From contig NZ_CP042819.1 in the NCBI RefSeq assembly GCF_008065155.1, positions 2,362,922 through 2,426,921 of the forward strand: a stretch of DNA of 64,000 nt. Direction: 5' to 3'. Below the pieces are notes generated by a model. The model ran no database searches, had not been told where the DNA came from, and saw only the letters and a program-made list of their open reading frames with translations. The position numbers and the translations under genes were made by a program. Every line of letters starts with the position of its first letter. Position 1 is the first letter of the stretch. The DNA is from Octadecabacter sp. SW4. Lineage in GTDB: Bacteria; Pseudomonadota; Alphaproteobacteria; Rhodobacterales; Rhodobacteraceae. Of this stretch, positions 42,190 through 52,183 are shown piece after piece.

Positions 42190-44442
42190 ATGCCACAAAG
42201 GGTTGAAACCGAAAGCCGCAAGCTGCTGGGACGGCTGCGCGATGCGATGGCCAAGGACAGTGCCGGACAGGCGCGCCTTGATGAAATCGTGCGTCTGATC
42301 GCCGGCTCGATGCAGACCGAAGTCTGTTCGATCTATCTGTTCCGCGACAGTGAAACGCTCGAGCTTTGCGCCACCGAGGGTTTGCAGGCCGAAGCCGTCC
42401 ACCAGACCCGCATGCGCCTTGGCGAAGGGCTTGTGGGCCGTGTCGCGCGGTCAAAACGCACCGTCAACGAGGCAGACGCCCCCGCCGCCAAAGGCTTTCG
42501 CTATATGCCCGAAACCGGCGAGGAACGGTTTTCGTCGTTCTGCGGCGTTCCGGTCCAGCGCCTTGGCGATGTGCTGGGCGTCCTGGTCGTGCAATCACGT
42601 GATGCGCGCGAGTTTTCCGCCGACGAGGTATATGCCCTCGAGGTCGTGGCAATGGTGATCGCCGAAATGACCGAACTGGGTGCTTTTGTCGGCGATGGCG
42701 CGGCCCTCTCGGCGCGTCACCAACAGCCCGTCATGATCCGTGGCACCGTTGGCCAGGAAGGTGCTGTCGCGGGCAACGTCTATCTGCATGAACCCCGTGT
42801 TGTCGTGACCAACCCGATTTCCGACGATCCCGAGGCCGAAACCGCGCGCCTGCGCGACGCTATCGACACGCTGCGCATTTCCGTCGATCAAATGCTTGAC
42901 CAGACGGCCACTGTGGACGCCGAACAGGTCGAAGTGCTGCAAGCCTACCGGATGTTTGCCAATTCGCGCAGCTGGATGCGCCGGATGGAAGCGGATATCG
43001 ACAACGGCTTGTCCGCCGAAGCGGCCGTGGAAAAGGAACAATCGCTGGCGCGCGCACGCATGAGCGGGTCCGGCGATGCCTATCTGCGCGACCGCCTGCA
43101 CGATCTTGACGATCTCTCTAACCGGCTGCTGCGCATCCTGACCGGCCAGGGCAAGGACACGGGCGTGGAAATGCCTGAAAACCCTATCCTTGTTGCACGC
43201 AATATCGGCCCCGGTGAATTGCTCGATTATGGAAAAACACTGCGCGGGATCGTGCTTGAGGAAGGGTCAGTTGGCAGCCACGCGGCAATTGTTGCACGTG
43301 CTTGGGCGATCCCACTGGTGATCCACGCCAAGGGCGTCTTGACCGAAGCCCTGAACGGCGATGCGATGCTGGTCGATGGCGAACAGGGGATCGTGCACCT
43401 GCGCCCCGACGATGCCGTCAAGGCCGCCTTCCAAGACAAGATCGCGATGCAGACCCGCGCGCAGGAACGCTATGCCTCCATCCGCGACCTGCCCGCGCAG
43501 GCCCAATGCGGCACGACAATCGCCCTGCACATGAACGCGGGGCTGATGGCCGACCTGCCCTCGCTTGCGGGGTCTGGGGCCGAAGGTGTCGGGCTGTTTC
43601 GCACCGAGTTGCAGTTCCTGATCCGCAACAAGATGCCCCAACGGGCTGAATTGTCAGCGCTTTATTCACGGGTGATGGATGCCGCGGGCGGCAAACGTGT
43701 GGCGTTTCGCACCCTCGATATCGGGTCCGACAAGGTTCTGACCTATATGAAACCCAACGACGAACCTAACCCGGCGATGGGTTGGCGGGCGATCCGGGTG
43801 GGTCTTGATAAGCCGGGCGTGTTGCGGATGCAGTTGCAAGCACTGATCCGTGCCGCCAACGGGCGTCCATTGGCGGTGATGTTCCCGTTCATCGCCCAGA
43901 TGGAAGAATTCCGCGCCGCACGCAGTGAAATGGACAAGGCAATGGCGCGTGAAAAGGTCCTGGGCCGCCCCCTGCCGGAAAAAGTCGAAATCGGCGCGAT
44001 GCTGGAAACGCCCAGCCTGGCCTTTGCCCCCGAGATTTTCTTTGAGGAGGTCGATTTTCTGTCGATTGGTGGCAACGACCTCAAACAGTTCTTTTTTGCG
44101 GCGGACCGCGAAAACGAAAGGGTGCGCAAGCGCTATGACACGCTGAACGTCAGCTTTCTAAGCTTCCTTGAACAGATCATTCAGCGCTGCGATGCCTCGG
44201 ATACCCCGCTGAGCTTTTGCGGAGAAGACGCGGGCCGCCCGATTGAGGCGCTGTGTTTCGCGGCCCTTGGTTTGCGGGTGCTGTCGATGCGTCCGGCTTC
44301 CGTCGGGCCGGTCAAACACCTGCTGCGCCGCAGTGATCTGGGCGAGGTCAAAGCCGTAATCGACACGGCCCGGGCGCGCGGTGATCAATCCGTGCGCGGC
44401 GCGATCTCGGACTGGCTGCGCGATCAGAACTCAGGCAACTAG
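42190..44442 (+). CDS. ptsP: PTS-Ntr enzyme I, PEP-protein phosphotransferase PtsP
   Basis: 750 aa. N-terminal GAF domain (about 20-160, TEVCSIYLFRDSETLELCA, FCGVPVQRLGDVLGVLVVQS). Then the EI domains: phospho-His segment EEGSVGSHAAIVARAWAIP, EGVGLFRTELQFL, and the PEP-binding barrel with RTLDIGSDKV and SIGGNDLKQFFFAADREN; Cys in PLSFCGEDAG. Starts the nitrogen phosphotransfer chain (EINtr to NPr to EIIANtr). Ribosome site GGGGGCC. Confidence 0.95.
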   Translation: MPQRVETESRKLLGRLRDAMAKDSAGQARLDEIVRLIAGSMQTEVCSIYLFRDSETLELCATEGLQAEAVHQTRMRLGEGLVGRVARSKRTVNEADAPAAKGFRYMPETGEERFSSFCGVPVQRLGDVLGVLVVQSRDAREFSADEVYALEVVAMVIAEMTELGAFVGDGAALSARHQQPVMIRGTVGQEGAVAGNVYLHEPRVVVTNPISDDPEAETARLRDAIDTLRISVDQMLDQTATVDAEQVEVLQAYRMFANSRSWMRRMEADIDNGLSAEAAVEKEQSLARARMSGSGDAYLRDRLHDLDDLSNRLLRILTGQGKDTGVEMPENPILVARNIGPGELLDYGKTLRGIVLEEGSVGSHAAIVARAWAIPLVIHAKGVLTEALNGDAMLVDGEQGIVHLRPDDAVKAAFQDKIAMQTRAQERYASIRDLPAQAQCGTTIALHMNAGLMADLPSLAGSGAEGVGLFRTELQFLIRNKMPQRAELSALYSRVMDAAGGKRVAFRTLDIGSDKVLTYMKPNDEPNPAMGWRAIRVGLDKPGVLRMQLQALIRAANGRPLAVMFPFIAQMEEFRAARSEMDKAMAREKVLGRPLPEKVEIGAMLETPSLAFAPEIFFEEVDFLSIGGNDLKQFFFAADRENERVRKRYDTLNVSFLSFLEQIIQRCDASDTPLSFCGEDAGRPIEALCFAALGLRVLSMRPASVGPVKHLLRRSDLGEVKAVIDTARARGDQSVRGAISDWLRDQNSGN

Positions 44443-45251
44443 GCGCGTCTGACCGGCAGTTTTTGCGCCACCAGATCCGCGTGAAAGGCGGTCAAAACTG
44501 CATCAGCACCGTGTTCACGCGCCAGGGCACGCAGCCCGAAATGCACATGCGCCATTTCCGTGTAATAGGTCATGAAAGCGTAATTTGTGCCCGCCCCCGC
44601 CGCCGCGCCAAGGATCGGCACGGCCTGCGTGGCCAGCTTTTGTGACAGTATGGCGGCAAAGCGCGGGGCGATACGGGCGATCAGCCCGTTCACAGCCGCC
44701 CCAGACAGCGCCAGACGCGCGCCGATAAAGGCGGTGTCGATACCATCATCCTGATCGCCCGGGCCGCCCGACCCGAAAACGCGTAGGCATTCCAGGCGGG
44801 TCTCCTCTGCCATCGGGTCTTCGCCGTGGGCCTGTGCAACGCCCTGCACGGCGCGAAAAATCACGGTGGTCGCGACGGGCAGTTCCGCCAGAGCCGTCGG
44901 CAAACCGCCAAAGCCGCCCAAAGCACCCGAAGCCGTCGCCAGGGCGCGATGAGCGCGGTCGCTGCCGACCAACTTCTCGCCGATCCCGCCGCGCGTGTGC
45001 CCGGCAATATCATATGCGTAGCGCAGTGCGTGTTTTGCGGCCCCCTCAACCTGCTGACGGGTCTTGGCGGGCAGCAGTTTCAGCCCGTCGTCGACCTGTC
45101 CACCAACAAAGTTGACCACCTGCATGATCACGCCATTGGCGCGGTATTGGCGCGCAGCAAGGGCCGCGACACGGGCCCGCGCGATCTCATCCAGCGGGGC
45201 CAAGGCCGGTTCGGGGTTGACCAGTTTCATCTCGGGCAGATCGTTGTCCAT
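44439..45251 (-). CDS. EcsC family protein
   Basis: 270 aa from ATG 45251 (the frame is open upstream but without a ribosome site). LLPAKTRQQVEGAAKHALRY, GGFGGLPTALAELPVATTVI and GAAAGAGTNYAFMTYYTEMA with HFGLRALAREHG are EcsC signatures. Hydrophobic stretches suggest membrane association. Function unknown. Its stop overlaps the ptsP stop on the opposite strand. Confidence 0.88.
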   Translation of the reverse strand: MDNDLPEMKLVNPEPALAPLDEIARARVAALAARQYRANGVIMQVVNFVGGQVDDGLKLLPAKTRQQVEGAAKHALRYAYDIAGHTRGGIGEKLVGSDRAHRALATASGALGGFGGLPTALAELPVATTVIFRAVQGVAQAHGEDPMAEETRLECLRVFGSGGPGDQDDGIDTAFIGARLALSGAAVNGLIARIAPRFAAILSQKLATQAVPILGAAAGAGTNYAFMTYYTEMAHVHFGLRALAREHGADAVLTAFHADLVAQKLPVRRA

Positions 45252-45282
45252 CCCTGATAGATTGGCACGCGGCACGCCGTTT

Positions 45283-45765
45283 TCAATCGTTAAAGCGCGC
45301 AACCGCGCCGCCGACCCCATCCCACGCACCGCTTTCAAGCTCCAGCCCAAGCACCCGATCAGGGTTGGTCGGCGGCGGCATGATCACGCCGGACAGTCGC
45401 ACAAAGCCGAATCGCGCGTAATAGGGCGCATCCCCAACCAGCATCACCCGTTTCCAGCCCAGTTTGCGGGCTTTTTCGATTGCGGCCTGCATAAGGTAGC
45501 CACCCAACCCTTCTCCCTGACGTGTCGGGTGAACGGCAACGGGGCCAAGCAACAGCACAGGTTTGCCCCCCACCCGCACAGGCCAGTTGCGGATCGCGCC
45601 GCCAACAATGCCGTATTCGCGCGCCACAAGGCAAAGGTCAGCCACGGGTGGCACACCATCACGCAACCGGTATGACGACAGGGCCTCGCGCCCGGGCGCA
45701 AAGCTGAGGTCGAACAGCGCTTCGACTTCCCACCAGTCATCATCGGTTTCGATTGCGATTTCCAT
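45283..45765 (-). CDS. GNAT N-acetyltransferase, YhbS-like
   Basis: 160 aa. LLLGPVAVHPTRQGEGLGGY is the acetyl-CoA motif A (R/Q-x-x-G-x-G/A), then LMLVGDAPYYARFGF typical of YhbS-like members. Substrate unknown. Same strand and directly upstream of ecsC. Confidence 0.92.
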   Translation of the reverse strand: MEIAIETDDDWWEVEALFDLSFAPGREALSSYRLRDGVPPVADLCLVAREYGIVGGAIRNWPVRVGGKPVLLLGPVAVHPTRQGEGLGGYLMQAAIEKARKLGWKRVMLVGDAPYYARFGFVRLSGVIMPPPTNPDRVLGLELESGAWDGVGGAVARFND

Positions 45766-45868
45766 GAATGATGTTGAACCTCTGTTTTGCTTTCATTGCA
45801 AACAGGTTATGGCTGCCTGAAACGCATGGACACCCGCAGCGGGCTGCGGGGTAAAACAGGATATCAGG

Positions 45869-46477
45869 ATGTTTTATGAACCAGATCAGGGCCACGGATT
45901 GCCTCATAATCCGTTCAGTGCCATCGTCGCGCCCCGCCCGATTGGCTGGATTTCGACGCGCGCGGCGGATGGCAGCGACAACCTTGCGCCCTATTCGTTC
46001 TTCAACGCGGTGGCCTATGAACCGCCGCAGGTGATGTTTGCCTCCACCAGCGCCAAGGCGGATCGTGGCGATACAAAAGACAGCGTGGCCAACATCCGTG
46101 AAACAGGCGTTTTCGCCCTCAATATCGTCGAATACGCCCTGCGCGAGGCGATGAACCGCACCAGCGGGCCGTGGCTGCGCGGGGTTGACGAATTTGCCGA
46201 CGCGGGTCTGGAAAAGGGTACCTGCCGCACGATTGACTGCGCCTATGTCGCCGCCGCGCCCGCCGTTCTGGAATGCAAACTAACCCAGATCGTGCAGTTG
46301 GACGGTGCCGCCAATTTCGTCGTCTTCGGAGAGGTCACAGGCGTTCATCTGCGCGACAACTGCATCGTTGACGGGGTCTTTGACGTGACGCGGTTCAGCC
46401 CTCTCGCCCGCCTTGGCTATACCGATTATGCTGCCGTGCACGAGGTTTTCAGCATGGCCCGCCCCGAGGCAGATTAG
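45869..46477 (+). CDS. Flavin reductase-like FMN-binding protein
   Basis: 202 aa: NPFSAIVAPRPIGWISTRAA, NLAPYSFFNAVAYEPPQVMF and ETGVFALNIVEYALREAMN, the DIM6/NTAB flavin-reductase split-barrel. Would bind FMN and act with a flavoprotein or as an oxidoreductase. Convergent with the SHMT-like gene; the two stops overlap. Confidence 0.92.
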   Translation: MFYEPDQGHGLPHNPFSAIVAPRPIGWISTRAADGSDNLAPYSFFNAVAYEPPQVMFASTSAKADRGDTKDSVANIRETGVFALNIVEYALREAMNRTSGPWLRGVDEFADAGLEKGTCRTIDCAYVAAAPAVLECKLTQIVQLDGAANFVVFGEVTGVHLRDNCIVDGVFDVTRFSPLARLGYTDYAAVHEVFSMARPEAD

Positions 46478-47790
46478 GTTACAAAATGCAGCCTGTCGAA
46501 ACTGGCCCGCCAGTCTGACACCTCAGGAAGCAGCGCGGCGGGGTCATTACTGGCCAGCGCGCGCGCGATCAGATCTGCAAGGCGCGGTGCATCTGCGGCC
46601 GTCATGCCCCAGCGCACCAATTCAGGCGTGCCAAAGCGCAGCCCGTTCATATCACCCGCTACCGCATCAATCGGCAGGCCGATCCCGCAGGCCAGAAACC
46701 CCGCCTTGCGCAGCTTTTTCGACGCCGCCTGACCGCCCCCGAAGGGGGCCGCGCGCAGCGCAAACTGGTGCGACGCAGTGAACCCCATCGCGCCGCCAAA
46801 TACCGGAACGCCCCGCCCGTCCAGCGCCTGGGCAAGCGCCACCGCCATGTCGATCATCACCCGCGCATAGGCTTGTCCGTGGTCGCGCCAATCCAGCATC
46901 GTGACCGCCAAAGCCGCAGATTTGGCCGCATCAAAATTGGCCGTCATCCCCGGAAAGGCAATTGCATCAAGGCGCTGCGTCATCTCGGCGTCATTCGACA
47001 CAATCAACCCGCCCGCAGGCCCACCAAGGCTTTTGTAGGTAGACATGGTCATGAAATGCGCGCCCTCGGCCAGCGGATTTGACCAGGCGCGCCCGGCGAT
47101 GATCCCGCATTGGTGGGCGGCGTCGAACATGATCTTGGCGCCCACCTCGTCGGCGATGTCGCGCACGGCGCGAACGGGATGTTCAAAAAGGTTCAGGCTG
47201 CCGCCTACAGTGATCAGCTTGGGGCGTTCGCGTTTCGCCAGATCGCGCAGGGCGTTCACATCAATGGTATATCCATCCGCATTGACGGGCGCGTCCAGGC
47301 TGCGCAGCCCGAAAAGCCCCGCGCAACCTGCGGCATGATGGGTCACATGCCCGCCGATACTGGCCGGTGGCGCGATGATGGTATCGCCCGCCTTGCAGGT
47401 GGCCATAAAGCCGTAAAGATTGGCAATCGCACCCGAAGGCACCCTGATTTCGGCATAATCCGCCTGAAACACCTCGGCGGCCAGTTCGGCGGCGATCACC
47501 TCGATTTCCTCGATTGCCTCAAGTCCCATTTCGTATTTGTCGCCCGGATAGCCCAGCGAGGGGCGCGAGCCGATACCAGACGCCAGCAAGGCCTCGGCAC
47601 GCGGGTTCATCACGTTGGTAGCAGGGTTGAGGTTGAAACACTCGCGCTCGTGGATGGCGCGGTTGCGCGCGGCCAGATTGTCAATCCGGGTCAGGATATC
47701 GCCCGACGCAGCCCCCGCCGTCTGCCTGGCAATTCCCTGCACAAGCGTTTCGCTATGTTCCGGCACCCAGGCCCTGCGCGCGATGGTCAT
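46474..47790 (-). CDS. Serine hydroxymethyltransferase-family PLP enzyme
   Basis: 438 aa from ATG 47790 (AGAGGATCG upstream). NPATNVMNPRAEALLASGIG, SLGYPGDKYEMGLEAIEEIE, IRVPSGAIANLYGF and PLP lysine in MSTYKSLGGPAGG, all SHMT-like, but several motifs differ from housekeeping GlyA (which has GNK/YAEGYPG and THK). Likely a paralog such as 2-methylserine hydroxymethyltransferase; exact substrate not decided. A LysR regulator is divergent. Confidence 0.85.
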   Translation of the reverse strand: MTIARRAWVPEHSETLVQGIARQTAGAASGDILTRIDNLAARNRAIHERECFNLNPATNVMNPRAEALLASGIGSRPSLGYPGDKYEMGLEAIEEIEVIAAELAAEVFQADYAEIRVPSGAIANLYGFMATCKAGDTIIAPPASIGGHVTHHAAGCAGLFGLRSLDAPVNADGYTIDVNALRDLAKRERPKLITVGGSLNLFEHPVRAVRDIADEVGAKIMFDAAHQCGIIAGRAWSNPLAEGAHFMTMSTYKSLGGPAGGLIVSNDAEMTQRLDAIAFPGMTANFDAAKSAALAVTMLDWRDHGQAYARVMIDMAVALAQALDGRGVPVFGGAMGFTASHQFALRAAPFGGGQAASKKLRKAGFLACGIGLPIDAVAGDMNGLRFGTPELVRWGMTAADAPRLADLIARALASNDPAALLPEVSDWRASFDRLHFVT

Positions 47791-47890
47791 GATTTCGATC
47801 CTCTGTTGATTGGCAGCAGAGTTCCCAACTTGGCCTTGCACTGCAAACCAGAATTTCAGACTATGGCATTAGATTTTCTAGGGGTAATAT

Positions 47891-48769
47891 ATGTCCGTCT
47901 CACCCATGCGCCCGAAGGGACCGCCGCTCAATGCCCTGCGCGCCTTCGAGGCTGCCGCCCGGCTTGGCAGTTTCAGCGCCGCCGCCGAAGAGCTTTGCGT
48001 GACAGCCGGTGCCGTGTCGCAACAGATCAAAACGCTCGAGGATTGGGCGCAGGTCGCCCTGTTTCAACGCCACGCGCAGGGGGTGTCGCTGACGGCGGCC
48101 GGCAAGGCATTGGTCCCGACCCTTGGCGCTGCCTTTGACGCATTGGGACACGCCGTGCGCGATCTGCGCCATACCGCCCGCCACCGGACCCTGCATATCG
48201 CCGCCATGCCGAGCGTTGCGCAACTGTGGCTGTCGCCACGGCTGCGCGCCATCCGTGCGGCCCTGCCCGATGTGCAAATCTCGGTCACGGTGACGGAAAC
48301 GCCGCCCAACCTCGCGCGCGAATTATTCGACGCCAGCCTGTTCATTCGCGACCAGACCGGCGCACAGGGCAAAGTCATTGTGGAAAATGACACCATCTTT
48401 CCGGTCTGCGCCCCCGCACTTGCTGCGCAAATCTGCACACCGCAAGATCTGATGCGCCAGACCTTGCTGCATGATCAAAGCTGGGCCGGGGATTGGCCGC
48501 TTTGGGGCAATGCTGCGGGCCTGACAGGCACGCAACTGTCGGGCGGCCCACAGTTTTCACTTTACGCGATCGCATTTGACGAAGCAAAGGCGGGCGCGGG
48601 TGTGTTGATGGGCCACGCAAGCCTTGTGCAACACGCGCTGGATGATGGCAGCCTGTGCCAGCCGTTCCCACAGACAGTTGCGACCGGCAAGGCGCTGGTG
48701 CTTGAAACGCCGCCGGCGCGCCATCCAGCCACGACAACGCGCCGCCTGATCGACGTTCTGACAGCCTGA
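47891..48769 (+). CDS. LysR-family regulator, GcvA-like
   Basis: 292 aa. HTH LNALRAFEAAARLGSFSAAA and EELCVTAGAVSQQIKTLEDW, then LFQRHAQGVSLTAAGKAL; the effector domain is of GcvA type. Divergent from the SHMT-like gene with a 100-bp gap, so it probably controls it. The stop is adjacent to the convergent SulP stop. Confidence 0.92.
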   Translation: MSVSPMRPKGPPLNALRAFEAAARLGSFSAAAEELCVTAGAVSQQIKTLEDWAQVALFQRHAQGVSLTAAGKALVPTLGAAFDALGHAVRDLRHTARHRTLHIAAMPSVAQLWLSPRLRAIRAALPDVQISVTVTETPPNLARELFDASLFIRDQTGAQGKVIVENDTIFPVCAPALAAQICTPQDLMRQTLLHDQSWAGDWPLWGNAAGLTGTQLSGGPQFSLYAIAFDEAKAGAGVLMGHASLVQHALDDGSLCQPFPQTVATGKALVLETPPARHPATTTRRLIDVLTA

Positions 48770-50479
48770 TCAGTGGCCGCCCAAGACGCCCGTGCGCACC
48801 GAATAATCGACAGCGATTTCATAGTCTGGATCGTCGTCGCTATCGACCATCAGGTGGCCGGCCTTTGACAGCAGCTTGTGGCAATCACGCGACAAATGAC
48901 GCAGGCGGATTTGCTTGCCTGCATCTTCATAGCGCCCGGCAATGGCTTCGATCGCCTGTAGCGCCGATTGGTCAACAACACGGCTGCGATTAAAATCCAC
49001 GATCACGGTGTTGGGGTCATTCTCGACGTCAAAGATTTCATTGAAACCATCGGTCGACCCAAAAAACAGCGGCCCCTCGATCTCATAGACCTTGGCCCCT
49101 TTTTCAGATGCGCTTTCGCGAGTGACCGCATGGATGCGTTGGGCGTTGTTCCAGGCATAGGCGAGCGCAGAGACGATCACGCCAACCACCACGGCCGTAG
49201 CCAGATCGGTCCAGACCGTCACGACCGTGACCAACACGATCACAAAGGCATCCGTCAGCGGCACCTTGCGCATGATCCTCAGCGAATTCCACGCAAATGT
49301 GCCGATCACCACCATGAACATCACACCCACCAGCGCGGCCAGAGGGATCTGTTCAATCAGGCCACTGGCGAACAGGATAAAGGCCAGCAAGAACAGCGCC
49401 GCAACGATACCGGCGACGCGCGTGCGCCCGCCCGATTTCACGTTGATCATCGACTGGCCGATCATCGCACAACCGCCCATGCCACCAAAGAAACCTGTCA
49501 CGGTGTTTGCGACCCCTTGGGCGATACATTCCTGCGACGCCCCGCCGCGCTTGCCGGTCATTTCACCAACAAGGTTCAGGGTCAGCAGGCTTTCAATCAG
49601 GCCAATCGCCGCCAGAATTACGGCGTAGGGCGCGATGATATATAGCGTTTCCAAATTGAACGGCGCAAGCAAATCACCATAAAGGCCGAAGCCGCCCGCT
49701 CCGCCAAAGCTGAAAGGCATGTGGAACGGCGGGAACGTGCCGCTGATCGAAGCCAGATCGCCGACACGCGGCACCTCCAGTCCAAAGCCGATCACAATCG
49801 CCGCGACAATCCCGATCCCGGCCAAGGGCGCCGGCACGACCTTGGTGATCCGCGGCATGATCCAGATGATCGCCATCGTCAGCGCCACAAGCGCCAGCAT
49901 CAGGAACAGCGGCGCGCCCGTCAGCCATTCGCCGCTGGCCATGCCGTGACCGCCGCCCTCGGCCGATCCGGGCACCTGAAACTGGCCAAGCTGTGCCAGA
50001 AAAATCACGATCGCAAGACCGTTCACAAAGCCCAGCATGACCGGATGCGGCACGAGGCGAATAAACCGTCCCCAATGCATCACCCCAACGAAAAGCTGGA
50101 TCAGCCCCATCAGAATGACCGTGGCAAACAGGTATTCAACGCCGTGCTGCGCCACAAGGCTGACCATCACAACCGCCAGCGCCCCCGTGGCACCCGAAAT
50201 CATCCCCGGACGGCCACCGATCAGCGCTGTGATCAACCCGACGATAAACGCCGCATACAGCCCGACCAAGGGATGCACACCGGCGACAAAGGCAAAGGCG
50301 ACAGCCTCGGGCACCAGTGCCAGCGCGACTGTCAGGCCCGACAGGATTTCGATGCGCAGCACGGACGGCGTCAGCCCCTTGGTCGTGGGTTTCAGATCGT
50401 GGGCATCAAGACGTTCGGCAAAGGCCGCGAGCATGGCTTTGGGCAAAGGGATCACCTGTTTTACGGATTTGGCCCTCAC
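48770..50479 (-). CDS. SulP-family anion permease with STAS domain
   Basis: 569 aa from GTG 50479 (ATG 50434 is an alternative). About 10-12 membrane helices with the SulP signature segments GLTVALALVPEAVAFAFVAG and GGMGGCAMIGQSMINVKSGG, then a cytoplasmic STAS domain (GPLFFGSTDGFNEIFDVEND, VIVDFNRSRVVDQSALQAIE). Transports sulfate or bicarbonate-like anions; no carbonic anhydrase nearby. Confidence 0.93.
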   Translation of the reverse strand: MRAKSVKQVIPLPKAMLAAFAERLDAHDLKPTTKGLTPSVLRIEILSGLTVALALVPEAVAFAFVAGVHPLVGLYAAFIVGLITALIGGRPGMISGATGALAVVMVSLVAQHGVEYLFATVILMGLIQLFVGVMHWGRFIRLVPHPVMLGFVNGLAIVIFLAQLGQFQVPGSAEGGGHGMASGEWLTGAPLFLMLALVALTMAIIWIMPRITKVVPAPLAGIGIVAAIVIGFGLEVPRVGDLASISGTFPPFHMPFSFGGAGGFGLYGDLLAPFNLETLYIIAPYAVILAAIGLIESLLTLNLVGEMTGKRGGASQECIAQGVANTVTGFFGGMGGCAMIGQSMINVKSGGRTRVAGIVAALFLLAFILFASGLIEQIPLAALVGVMFMVVIGTFAWNSLRIMRKVPLTDAFVIVLVTVVTVWTDLATAVVVGVIVSALAYAWNNAQRIHAVTRESASEKGAKVYEIEGPLFFGSTDGFNEIFDVENDPNTVIVDFNRSRVVDQSALQAIEAIAGRYEDAGKQIRLRHLSRDCHKLLSKAGHLMVDSDDDPDYEIAVDYSVRTGVLGGH

Positions 50480-50629
50480 CTATCGGGCGCGCGGCGCAAT
50501 GTCACGCGCCTTGACCACCGCTTTGCACGGTGTTGCTGGCATCACACGTCATTTTTGCACCTTGGCCACTTTTCATTTGAACGGACGCGCGCCAAACTGC
50601 GGGCAACCTATGCGCGAGAGGACACCAAC

Positions 50630-51499
50630 ATGCCCCAGACGATCATCGGAATCATCGGCGGATCAGGTGTTTACGATATCAAGGGACTGCGCGGGGCAAC
50701 CTGGCGCACGGTCGAAAGCCCGTGGGGGGCGCCGTCAGATCAAATCCTGACAGGCAGGCTGAACGGGGTCGACATGGCGTTTTTGCCGCGACACGGGCGC
50801 GGGCATGTCCACGCGCCGTCAACCGTGCCCTACCGCGCGAATATCGACGCGCTGAAACGGCTGGGCGTGACGGATATCATCAGCGTCAGCGCCTGCGGAT
50901 CGTTTCGCGAAGACATGCCGCCCGGCGACTTTGTCATCGTGGACCAGTTCATCGACCGGACCATCGCCCGCGAAAAATCATTTTTCGGGTCGGGATGTGT
51001 GGCCCATGTCAGCATGGCCCAGCCGACCTGTGTCCGCCTGGGCGACTTGCTTTCGGCCGCGGCCACATCAGCGGACATCACCGCCCATCGCGGTGGCACC
51101 TATCTGGCGATGGAAGGGCCGCAGTTCTCAAGCGTTGCGGAATCCAGGATGTATCGGGACTGGGGCTGTGATGTGATCGGCATGACCAACATGCCCGAAG
51201 CCAAGCTCGCCCGCGAGGCCGAAATTTGTTACGCATCGGTTGCGATGATCACCGATTTTGACAGCTGGCACCCCGATCACGGCGCAGTCGACATCAGCGA
51301 CATTATCGCCACCCTCGGCGCAAACGCCGCCAACGGGCGCAGCCTGATCAGCCAGTTGCCCGCCCTGCTTGGGGGCGCACGCACCGACTGCCCTTGCGGC
51401 TGCGACCGGGCCCTTGAGCACGCGATCATGACAGCGCCCGACAAACGCGACCCGGCGCTTGTCAGCAAACTGGACGCGGTGGCGGGGCGGGTGCTGTGA
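50630..51499 (+). CDS. mtnP: S-methyl-5'-thioadenosine phosphorylase
   Basis: 289 aa from ATG 50630 (GAGAGGA upstream). IGIIGGSGVYDIKGL, FLPRHGRGHVHAPSTVPYRA, SACGSFREDMPPGDFVIVDQ, TYLAMEGPQFSSVAESRMYR and IGMTNMPEAKLAREAEICYA are the MTAP landmarks. Releases adenine and methylthioribose-1-phosphate from MTA. Adenine can then be used by Apt, two genes on. Confidence 0.95.
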   Translation: MPQTIIGIIGGSGVYDIKGLRGATWRTVESPWGAPSDQILTGRLNGVDMAFLPRHGRGHVHAPSTVPYRANIDALKRLGVTDIISVSACGSFREDMPPGDFVIVDQFIDRTIAREKSFFGSGCVAHVSMAQPTCVRLGDLLSAAATSADITAHRGGTYLAMEGPQFSSVAESRMYRDWGCDVIGMTNMPEAKLAREAEICYASVAMITDFDSWHPDHGAVDISDIIATLGANAANGRSLISQLPALLGGARTDCPCGCDRALEHAIMTAPDKRDPALVSKLDAVAGRVL

Positions 51500-52167
51500 A
51501 ATATCTCGCCGCCCTGCTGATCGCCATTGCGCTGCCCCTTTCGGCGCAGGAATTCATTGCCAGCAACGGCCCCCTGACGGACGATGATTTCTACAATACC
51601 GTCGCCTGCGGTGCCAGACCGGGCGGCGAATGTCAGGCGCCATATGTGCGCTGGGTGCCCCAGAACGGCGAGGCGATCACCGTCGCCTTTCAACCGGTGC
51701 CCGCAACCTATCCGGCCAGGCTGGAACGCGCCCTGTCGTTCTCGCTTGATCGGGCGATCCAGCAGCTCAACAACACCACTGGCACGATCCAACTGCGCCG
51801 GACCTACAAATCCGCCAGCGCCGATATCTCGATCTATCTGCAAGACATCGTGGCAGGTGACGACATCACCGGTATCGGCGTGCACGAACTCGAGGGCGTG
51901 CCAATCGGGGCCGCAATCGTGCAGGTCTGGTGGAATAACGGCCTTGAAATCACCGAAGCCGTGATCGTCTTTGCCAGTGACATCCCGCTGGACGAAGCCG
52001 ATTCAATCATGCTCGAAGAACTCACCCAAGGCCTTGGGCTTTTGACCGATATTCGCAATCCGTTCTACAACGACCGCTCGATCTTCTCCGAAGACTCCAA
52101 TTCAGTGCGCAAACTTGGCCCCCAGGACCGAATGGCCATCGCGCGCCACTATTCCAACAGCAATTGA
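51496..52167 (+). CDS. DUF2927 exported protein
   Basis: 223 aa from GTG 51496, overlapping the mtnP stop. Signal peptide ([15 protein letters not shown]), then [20 protein letters not shown] and [20 protein letters not shown] with [20 protein letters not shown], the DUF2927 pattern, which looks like a zinc-protease relative lacking a full HExxH. Function unknown. Lies between mtnP and apt. Confidence 0.88.
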   Translation: MKYLAALLIAIALPLSAQEFIASNGPLTDDDFYNTVACGARPGGECQAPYVRWVPQNGEAITVAFQPVPATYPARLERALSFSLDRAIQQLNNTTGTIQLRRTYKSASADISIYLQDIVAGDDITGIGVHELEGVPIGAAIVQVWWNNGLEITEAVIVFASDIPLDEADSIMLEELTQGLGLLTDIRNPFYNDRSIFSEDSNSVRKLGPQDRMAIARHYSNSN

Positions 52168-52183
52168 CCCCGCAGGACAGCCC

